From: Planctomycetaceae bacterium
GTDB lineage: Bacteria > Planctomycetota > Planctomycetia > Pirellulales > Pirellulaceae
Direction: 5' to 3'
Length of the DNA stretch: 10,689 bases
Assembly (NCBI GenBank): GCA_003455945.1
Contig: DMPQ01000456.1
Coordinates: forward strand, 649 to 11,337
This document shows positions 5,468 to 10,689 of this stretch, in pieces. Position 1 is the first letter of the stretch. Each line of letters begins with the position of its first letter. The notes under the pieces are model-generated. The model did no database searches, was not told the origin of the DNA, and was given only the letters and a program-made list of their open reading frames with translations. Made by a program: the position numbers and the translations under genes.

Positions 5468-7127
5468 TTCGGTTGCGAATCCGATCATCCAGCGCGAATT
5501 GGTCGGTCTGGTCACGTCGCGCCGAGCTCTCGGCGTGCAGATCGCGCTCGCCGCGACCTTCGTCGGGCTGGTGATGCTCCGCTGGCCGACCGATGCGCGC
5601 GTCGGCCTGAGCGGCGCCCGCTCGTTCGACGTCTTTCGCGTCTTCGGCTACGGTCTGCTGACGTCGCTGCTGCTGTTCGTCCCGGCATTTCCGGCGGCAT
5701 CGATCGTCAAGGAGCGGAACAAGGGGACGCTCGCCCTGCTGTTCAATTCCCCGCTCTCGCCGCTGGCGATCTACATCGGCAAGTTCATCGGCGTCTTTAC
5801 GTTCGTCTCGATGCTGCTGATCCTCAGCCTGCCGGCGGTCGCCGCCTGTTACGCGATGGGAGGCATCGGTCTCTGGAGCGAGATCGGGCGACTCTACCTG
5901 GTCCTCCTGGCGATGCTCGCCCAGTACGTCGCGGTCGGTCTCTGGATCAGCGCCCGAACCGGCTCGCCCGACGCGGCGATGCGGATCACCTACCTGACGA
6001 TCGTCGGCCTCGCGGCGGTGACGCTCATTCCGAATCTCTTCTACCAAGGGCAGACCGGACTGATCGCGACGCTCTGCGACTGGGTCCGCTGCGTCTCGCC
6101 GATCGCTGCCGTGATGGAGATCCTCGGTCACGGCTCGGTCGGCTCCCAAGGGCTGATCGGCGACGGCACGATCGCCTATCGCTTCCTGCTCCTCTCGCCG
6201 ATCCTGACGCTCTTCTTCGCGGCGACCACCATCTCGCGACTGAACTATCGGATCTTCGACCGCTCGAGGTCCCAAGGGCGGATCACCGATGACCAGTCGA
6301 CCTCGGTCAAGGTGGCGCGAGGGATGTTCTATCTGGTCGATCCTCAGCGGCGCAAGGCGGGGATCGGCCTGATCAATCCGGTCTTCGTCAAGGAGTTCCG
6401 GACGCGGCGGTTCGGCCGCATGCATTGGATCCTGCGTCTGGTCAGTCTGTGCGCCGTCGTCAGCGTTCTGCTCGCCTTCGTCACGACGGTGCAGAGCGAG
6501 GTGTGGGGAGCCCGAACGATCGGCGGCATCATGGTTCTGCTCCAGCTGCTGCTCGTGCTGCTGCTCGTCCCCAGCACGTCGGCCGGTCTGATCGCGACCG
6601 AGCGAGAGAGCGGCGGTTGGGTCCTGCTGCAGATGACGCCGCTCAGCTCGCTCCGTATCGTGTCGGGAAAGCTCTGGAGTGCGATCGTGACCGTCGGCGC
6701 GGTCCTGCTCGGAACGCTTCCGGGCTACCTGGTGCTGATCTGGATCAACCCCGATCTCGAGTACGAAGTACGTCAGGTGCTGATCTCGCTCGGCTTCGCC
6801 GCGATCCTGGCGGTCACCGTCAGCGCGTTCGTCAGCAGTCTGTTCCGGCGAACTGCCGCCGCGACCGCGACCGCCTACGGCGTGCTGATCGCGATCTTCA
6901 TCGGCACGCTTCTGGTCTGGCTCGGTCGCGACGCGCCGTTCGGGTTCGCGACCGTTCGCGCCGCACTGATCATCAATCCGGTCGCCGCGGCGATGGCCGA
7001 GATGAAGGTGGCGGGGTTCGAGCCGTACGATCTGGTGCCGATCGCGTGGTGGGTCAGCGGCGGGCTGTCGCTCGCTTGCCTCGTCGGACTCGCCGTCCGG
7101 ATCGCTCAGATCTCGCGACCGTCATGA
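5460..7127 (+). CDS. ABC-2-type permease with two tandem half-transporter units
   Basis: 555-aa integral membrane protein with about 12 predicted helices in two sets of six: roughly 23-40, 63-80, 108-131, 145-165, 176-195, 240-258, then 322-341, 353-378, 404-427, 439-460, 468-488, 527-548. The halves repeat landmark motifs in register: Asn-Pro at 7-8 and 306-307, Glu-Arg-x-x-Gly at 85-89 and 381-385, Pro-Leu-Ser at 98-100 and 394-396, Gly-Lys at 107-108 and 403-404, and SPIAAVME (213-220) against NPVAAAMAE (506-514). The gene therefore arose by internal duplication and could form a whole transmembrane pore from one chain, with two copies of the neighbouring ATPase. GGAG at 5448-5451 lies 8 bases before the ATG, inside the ATPase gene. 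Its stop overlaps the next start (ATGA). The substrate and direction of transport are not shown by the sequence; ABC-2 permeases are usually exporters. Confidence 0.9.
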   Translation: MSDSVANPIIQRELVGLVTSRRALGVQIALAATFVGLVMLRWPTDARVGLSGARSFDVFRVFGYGLLTSLLLFVPAFPAASIVKERNKGTLALLFNSPLSPLAIYIGKFIGVFTFVSMLLILSLPAVAACYAMGGIGLWSEIGRLYLVLLAMLAQYVAVGLWISARTGSPDAAMRITYLTIVGLAAVTLIPNLFYQGQTGLIATLCDWVRCVSPIAAVMEILGHGSVGSQGLIGDGTIAYRFLLLSPILTLFFAATTISRLNYRIFDRSRSQGRITDDQSTSVKVARGMFYLVDPQRRKAGIGLINPVFVKEFRTRRFGRMHWILRLVSLCAVVSVLLAFVTTVQSEVWGARTIGGIMVLLQLLLVLLLVPSTSAGLIATERESGGWVLLQMTPLSSLRIVSGKLWSAIVTVGAVLLGTLPGYLVLIWINPDLEYEVRQVLISLGFAAILAVTVSAFVSSLFRRTAAATATAYGVLIAIFIGTLLVWLGRDAPFGFATVRAALIINPVAAAMAEMKVAGFEPYDLVPIAWWVSGGLSLACLVGLAVRIAQISRPS

Positions 7128-7468
7128 CGGCCGAGTCGTTGCCGCCGCTCGCGTCGACGCCCGAGCCGCCGTACTGGGCAGTGATCTTCACGAACGAGCG
7201 GCGGCCGGACGATCCGCTCGGCTATGCCGAAGCGGCGGCGCGCATGATGTCGCTCGCCGCCGAGCAGCCGGGCTTTCTCGGCTGCGAAAGCGTGCGCGAT
7301 GCGGATGGCGTCGGCATCACCGTCTCGTACTGGCGCGATCCCGAATCGATCGCTGCTTGGCGAAGGGATGTCGAACACCTGGCCGCTCAGGCCGCGGGGC
7401 GCGAGCGATGGTATCGCGCGTACCGTCTGCGAGTCGCTCAGGTCGTTCGCGACGCGAGCTTCCCCTGA
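7124..7468 (+). CDS. antibiotic biosynthesis monooxygenase (ABM) fold protein
   Basis: 114-aa protein with the layout of an ABM-domain protein, a single ferredoxin-like alpha/beta unit that usually forms dimers. Visible blocks are strand YWAVIFTNER (17-26), helix 35-48, QPGFLGCES (48-56), GITVSYW (64-70), a helix with AWRRDVEHL (78-86), and the final strand WYRAYRLRVAQV (96-107). This matches the YqjZ-like subgroup as I remember it. Some ABM proteins are cofactor-free oxygenases or haem-degrading enzymes; many have no known reaction, so the family name should not be read as a function. The first 15 residues are Pro-rich and probably disordered. The start codon overlaps the permease stop in ATGA, implying translational coupling. 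Whether it works with the transporter or only shares its transcript cannot be told. It ends 25 bases from the convergent xseA. Confidence 0.87.
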   Translation: MTAESLPPLASTPEPPYWAVIFTNERRPDDPLGYAEAAARMMSLAAEQPGFLGCESVRDADGVGITVSYWRDPESIAAWRRDVEHLAAQAAGRERWYRAYRLRVAQVVRDASFP

Positions 7469-7470
7469 AC

Positions 7471-7492
7471 CGAGCACCGGCCGTGGCGCTCG
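7471..7492. terminator. weak bidirectional hairpin between convergent operons
   Basis: CGAGC (7471-7475) pairs with GCTCG (7488-7492) around a 12-base GC-rich loop. It fills almost the whole 25-base gap between the stops of the plus and minus operons. There is no T-run on either side, so if it ends transcription it does so weakly, or with help from Rho. Confidence 0.3.
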
Positions 7493-7493
7493 T

Positions 7494-8735
7494 TCAGCCC
7501 AGACGCTCGATCTGCTCGATGCGCGTCGTCAGTCGGCCGTCGAGCAGACGGACTTCGACCCGCTCGCCGATCGTCGCTTCGTTCACCGAGACGATCGGAC
7601 GTCCGCCGTCCGAATCGACGTCGCTCGGGCGCCGAGCGACGGCGTAGCCGCGAGCCAGGATCGCGAGCGGACTGACCGATTCCAATCGCCCGGCGATTCC
7701 GGCCAGACGCTGCGCTCCCCGTTCGCATCCCGCACGAACCGCCAGCTCCATCCGCCGCTCCCACGGATCGAGTCGCTGCTGGAGCAGATGGATCCGGTCG
7801 AGCGGCCTCGCCAGTACGGGGCGCGACGCGAGCCCTTCCAGGCGTCGTCGCGCTTCGTTCGCCTTGCCCCGCAGACGATCGTCGAGCGACTCGCGGAGTC
7901 GATCCAGGCGGTGCGAGAACTCGTCGAGCGACGGGACGATCCGCTCCGCCGCTTCACTCGGCGTCGCCGCTCGCAGGTCGGCCGCCAGATCCGAAAGCGA
8001 GACGTCGATCTCGTGGCCGACGGCCGAGACGATCGGAATCGTGCTCGCGCGGACCGCTCGCACGACGCTCTCTTCGTTGAAGCACCAGAGGTCCTCGAGG
8101 CTCCCTCCCCCTCGCCCCACCACCAGCACATCGGGCCGGTCGGTGCCGCGAAGGCGATTGACCCGTTCGATCCCCGCCACGATCTCTCCCGCCGCTTCCG
8201 CGCCCTGAACGTTCGACGGGACGATCATCAGCCTCAGACTCGGCCATCGCCGCTTGGCGATCCGGATGAAGTCGCGGACCGCCGCCCCGCTCGGACTCGT
8301 GACGAACGCGACGGTGCGCGGGAAGCGAGGGAGCGGACGCTTCAGCCGCTCGTCGAACAGTCCTTCTGCCTGAAGCAGCTCGAAGCGCTTGCGGAATGCC
8401 AGTTCGAGCGCACCGATCCCGCGAGGGAGCACTTCGCGGACGATCAGCTGATAGCTGCCCCGAGGCGGATAGACGTCGATGTCGCCGCGACAGACGACTT
8501 CGAGCCCCTCTTCGAGCTCGAACGGAATCCGCTCGGCGACGTTCCGCCAGATCGCCGCTGCGATCACCGCCTGGTCGTCCTTCAGGTTCAGATACAGATG
8601 CCCCGATCGCGGTCGCGACAGGTTCGAGATCTGACCGGTGACCCAGATGCCGCGAAAGTCGTTCTGCAGCGTCTGTCGGATCGCGTCGGTCAGTTCGCCC
8701 ACCCCGATCGGATTCTGAGCATCTCCCGACATCAT
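7494..8735 (-). CDS. xseA: exodeoxyribonuclease VII large subunit
   Basis: 413-aa cytoplasmic nuclease subunit. With XseB it degrades single-stranded DNA to oligonucleotides from either end without needing a divalent metal, in repair and recombination. Order of parts: N-terminal OB-fold (about 7-105; GQISNLSRPRSGHLY at 34-48), catalytic domain (about 115-270) with TSPSGAAVRDF (146-156), VGRGGGSLEDLW (206-217) and GHEIDVSLSDLAAD (240-253), a helical coiled-coil stretch (about 270-345), and the C-terminal SPLAILARGYAV block (355-366) with a closing beta unit. Asp155, Arg208, His241 and Asp244 line up with the residues I recall as essential in E. coli XseA. The protein is somewhat shorter than the E. 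coli one (about 456 aa). ATG 8735 has GGAG 9 bases upstream; ATG 8750 would add five residues and has no ribosome binding site. It is last in the dapF operon, and no xseB is visible nearby. Confidence 0.95.
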   Translation of the reverse strand: MMSGDAQNPIGVGELTDAIRQTLQNDFRGIWVTGQISNLSRPRSGHLYLNLKDDQAVIAAAIWRNVAERIPFELEEGLEVVCRGDIDVYPPRGSYQLIVREVLPRGIGALELAFRKRFELLQAEGLFDERLKRPLPRFPRTVAFVTSPSGAAVRDFIRIAKRRWPSLRLMIVPSNVQGAEAAGEIVAGIERVNRLRGTDRPDVLVVGRGGGSLEDLWCFNEESVVRAVRASTIPIVSAVGHEIDVSLSDLAADLRAATPSEAAERIVPSLDEFSHRLDRLRESLDDRLRGKANEARRRLEGLASRPVLARPLDRIHLLQQRLDPWERRMELAVRAGCERGAQRLAGIAGRLESVSPLAILARGYAVARRPSDVDSDGGRPIVSVNEATIGERVEVRLLDGRLTTRIEQIERLG

Positions 8736-8744
8736 CCGTGTCCG

Positions 8745-8748
8745 CTCC
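8745..8748 (-). promoter_or_regulatory. ribosome binding site deciding the xseA start
   Basis: GGAG on the minus strand lies 9 bases before ATG 8735 and overlaps the alternative upstream ATG at 8750. This favours the inner start. Confidence 0.45.
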
Positions 8749-8786
8749 ATTTCGCCATCGTCGCGTCGCGCCAGTCGCGAACGCCG

Positions 8787-9617
8787 TTACCCCGATCGTC
8801 GTCGCTGCGCCCCTGATCGCTCGTCGTCGATCGGCTCACCGCGCCGCGGAAAGCGGAGAGCCAACGGCGCGGCACTGCGGCGCGGAGGATCGCTTCGTCG
8901 ACGACCGCGACGGAACGGCAGTTCCCCCGCCATCCTCTCTCGCGATTCGGCCCACCGTTCCGCTTCGATCGTCAGCTCGCACAACCGCCGCTCGACGGCG
9001 ATCCGCTCCGCTTCGAGTCCGTCGCGATCGAGTTTCGGCGCGACCCGAATGCGGTTCCCCATGATCGCTCGGGCGCGCGAGTACGGCCGAGGGACGGCGA
9101 ACGAGTCCCACGTCCTGAAGCGATAGGGGCGATCGTAGCCGAAACCGATCGGAACGATGGGCAATCCGAGACGGCTGGCCAAGTAGATCGGACCGACCGC
9201 CATGCAGCGACGCGGTCCCTGTGGGCCGTCGGGAGTGATCGTCAGCAGCGACTCGGCCGCCAGTCGCTTCAGTTCGCGAATCGCCTGGCTCCCGCCGCGA
9301 GTCGACGACCCGCGGACGACATCGAAGCGGAGCGCCTGAGCCGCATGGATCAGCCAGTCGGCATCACGGTGCTGGCTGACCAGCATCGCGACGCCGTAGT
9401 TTCCCCAACAGGCGATCGGAAAGGTGATGTACTCGTGCCAGAAGACGTAGATCCCTCGTTCGCCGTCCCAATCGGCGAGCGCGGGGTCCGCGCCGCGATC
9501 GTAGTGCGTCAATCGCAGATCGAGCGTGCCGAGCAGCGCGCGCAGGCCGAGCGCCAGGCCGTAGCCTCCCCAGCGCCGTGCCGTTCGGTCGCGTACTTCC
9601 TTGCCGAAGATTCCCAT
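8787..9617 (-). CDS. DUF374-family lysophospholipid (LPLAT-type) acyltransferase
   Basis: 276-aa probable membrane-associated acyltransferase. The N-terminus has a weakly hydrophobic stretch (17-36). Landmarks of the DUF374 group follow: YVFWHE (57-62), SQHRDADWL (81-89) with His83 and Asp87 as the likely HxxxD catalytic pair, RGSSTRGG (102-109), TPDGPQGPRR (128-137), and LPIVPIGFGYDRP (152-164) with SFAVPRPYSRA (172-182). The family transfers acyl groups to lipid acceptors. As I recall, the epsilonproteobacterial lipid A acyltransferase LpxJ belongs to it, so a role in lipid A or phospholipid acylation is plausible but unproven. Residues from about 235 on are an Arg/Pro/Ser-rich tail beyond the usual domain end. 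GAGGAG lies 12 bases before ATG 9617; an ATG at 9674 lacks a ribosome binding site. It sits between dapF (115-base gap) and xseA (51-base gap) in the same direction. Confidence 0.88.
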   Translation of the reverse strand: MGIFGKEVRDRTARRWGGYGLALGLRALLGTLDLRLTHYDRGADPALADWDGERGIYVFWHEYITFPIACWGNYGVAMLVSQHRDADWLIHAAQALRFDVVRGSSTRGGSQAIRELKRLAAESLLTITPDGPQGPRRCMAVGPIYLASRLGLPIVPIGFGYDRPYRFRTWDSFAVPRPYSRARAIMGNRIRVAPKLDRDGLEAERIAVERRLCELTIEAERWAESRERMAGELPFRRGRRRSDPPRRSAAPLALRFPRRGEPIDDERSGAQRRRSG

Positions 9618-9732
9618 CCGTGTCGCCGTCTCCTCGTCTCGTCGCTCCGTTCCGCATCGACGCGGCCCGAGCATGCGCCGATCCGGTGGCCCGCCCGATG
9701 CTCATGCCTTCGGACTCGCTCGCCGCCGTCCG

Positions 9733-10569
9733 TCAGTCCGGCCATACCCCTTCGAAGACCTCGACCGCCGGTCCGGTCATGAAGACATGCCCGCTGGCGT
9801 CGTCCCAAGCCAGATCGAGATCGCCGCCGCGCAGGCGAATCGTCACCCGACGTTCGCTCCGGCCGGTCAGAAAGCCGGCGACACAGACGGCACTCGCGCC
9901 GGTTCCGCACGCCAGCGTTTCGCCCGATCCCCGCTCCCAGGTCCGCTGGACCAATTCGGTTCGCGATCGGACTTCGACGAACTCGACGTTGACCCGAGCC
10001 GGGAAACGCGGGTCCCGTTCGATGCGCGGTCCGTAGCCGAGCACCAGTTCGTCGGTCGCTTCGGGAACGAACAGCACGCAGTGCGGGTTCCCCATCGAGA
10101 CGCAGGTCGCCTCGAACGTCCGATCGCCGATTTCGAGCGGCACGGCGATCGCTTGCGGAGCGGACAACAGCGTCGGAATCCGAGCCGCCTCGAGGACCGG
10201 TGCTCCCATATCGACCTTCACCCGCTCGGCTCGCCCGGCGCGGATCTCCAGATCGAGCGTCAGGATGCCTGCGCCGGTCTCGATCGACAGCCGCTCCTTC
10301 GCCGCGATCCCATGGTCGTACAGGAACTTCGCGACGCAGCGGATGCCGTTGCCGCACATCTCGCTCTCGGAGCCGTCGGCGTTGTACATCCGCATCCGCG
10401 CATCGGCCCGATCGCTCGGACAGATCAGGATCAGCCCGTCGCCACCGACGCCGGTATGGCGATCGGCGATCCGCCGAGCGAGCTCGGCCGGGTCGGCGGG
10501 GAATCGTTCGCGGAAGCAATCGACATAGACATAGTCGTTGCCCGCGCCGTGCATCTTGGTGAACTTCAT
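9733..10569 (-). CDS. dapF: diaminopimelate epimerase
   Basis: 278-aa cytoplasmic, cofactor-independent epimerase (EC 5.1.1.7). It converts LL-diaminopimelate to the meso form, the precursor of lysine and of the peptidoglycan cross-linking residue. It has two pseudo-symmetric domains, about 1-125 and 140-270. The catalytic thiol pair is Cys72 (MCGNGIRC) and Cys221 (ACGTGAS). Substrate-binding positions known in the family are present: Asn11 in GAGNDYV, Asn63 in YNADGSE, Asn161 in GNPH, Asn194 in VNVEF, and Glu212-Arg213 in WERGSGET. Length is close to E. coli DapF (274 aa), and nothing suggests inactivation. The start [14 protein letters not shown] is the family's standard N-terminus; GGAAG lies 11 bases upstream. 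It is the first gene of a probable minus-strand operon with the acyltransferase and xseA. A promoter candidate is at 10652-10680. Confidence 0.98.
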   Translation of the reverse strand: MKFTKMHGAGNDYVYVDCFRERFPADPAELARRIADRHTGVGGDGLILICPSDRADARMRMYNADGSESEMCGNGIRCVAKFLYDHGIAAKERLSIETGAGILTLDLEIRAGRAERVKVDMGAPVLEAARIPTLLSAPQAIAVPLEIGDRTFEATCVSMGNPHCVLFVPEATDELVLGYGPRIERDPRFPARVNVEFVEVRSRTELVQRTWERGSGETLACGTGASAVCVAGFLTGRSERRVTIRLRGGDLDLAWDDASGHVFMTGPAVEVFEGVWPD

Positions 10570-10642
10570 GCGTGCCGTGACTTCCGTCGAACGAACCGAG
10601 CGTGAACCGAATCGGACCTGGCCCGTCAGGGAACCGGTCCGG

Positions 10643-10667
10643 CGCGAAGGGAGTATTTCGCTTCGCG
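10643..10667. repeat. 7-bp perfect inverted repeat around the dapF -10 candidate
   Basis: CGCGAAG (10643-10649) and CTTCGCG (10661-10667) are exact complements with an 11-base gap that contains the -10 candidate of the dapF promoter. The position fits an operator, or a hairpin belonging to a transcript from beyond the window edge. Confidence 0.4.
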
Positions 10668-10680
10668 GGGCGGCTGTCCA
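10652..10680 (-). promoter_or_regulatory. sigma70-like promoter candidate for the dapF operon
   Basis: On the minus strand TGGACA (10675-10680, five of six matches to TTGACA) and AATACT (10652-10657, four of six to TATAAT) are exactly 17 bases apart. Transcription would start near 10645, with a leader of about 75 bases. This is the best promoter match I found in the window. Confidence 0.4.
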
Positions 10681-10689
10681 GTCGACCGA

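Noticed and set aside
4019..6425. Long minus-strand open frames opposite the ATPase and permease
   Set aside because: Low-complexity Arg/Asp/Gln-rich translations and perfect opposition to genes with clear motifs. These are shadows.
7299..8816. 505-codon plus-strand open frame across xseA
   Set aside because: It is the antisense shadow of xseA. Its Arg/Asp-rich translation has no family signature, while the minus strand encodes a full exonuclease VII subunit.

Overview
The window is about 10.7 kb of GC-rich DNA. It looks like an ordinary chromosomal stretch of a Planctomycetota bacterium. The grounds are the high GC content, a small single-haem CXXCH protein and a zinc-ribbon protein of types I associate with planctomycetes, a DUF374-type acyltransferase, and a large signal-peptide-bearing membrane protein paired with an ABC-2 exporter. 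The phylum call is inference, not proof. I see no tRNA, rRNA, CRISPR array, transposase, insertion-sequence end or phage gene.

Layout. Positions 30-431 (minus) encode a small secreted CXXCH protein, and 797-1060 (minus) a small zinc-ribbon protein. A gene-free stretch of about 600 bases follows (1061-1655). It holds a perfect hairpin and a weak promoter candidate and separates the minus-strand genes from a plus-strand operon. That operon runs from 1656 to 7468: a 902-aa exported/membrane protein with a glutamine-amidotransferase-like segment, an ABC-2-type ATPase, a 555-aa permease and a small antibiotic-biosynthesis-monooxygenase (ABM) fold protein. ATPase and permease overlap by 8 bases and permease and ABM gene by 4 (ATGA), so the last three genes are probably translationally coupled. 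A second operon converges from the right on the minus strand: dapF (10569-9733), a DUF374 acyltransferase gene (9617-8787) and xseA (8735-7494). The two operons meet tail to tail with only 25 bases between stop codons.

How the genes fit together. The plus operon is the most interesting part. The ATPase energises a permease that is itself a tandem duplication of an ABC-2 half-transporter. The upstream 902-aa protein appears to place large domains outside the membrane on either side of a two-helix hairpin. The trio recalls the GldA/GldF/GldG type of machine (ATPase, ABC-2 permease, large GATase-like auxiliary protein), but its substrate is unknown. The minus operon is housekeeping: meso-diaminopimelate synthesis for lysine and peptidoglycan, a lipid acyltransferase, and the large subunit of exonuclease VII. 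No xseB is visible next to xseA.
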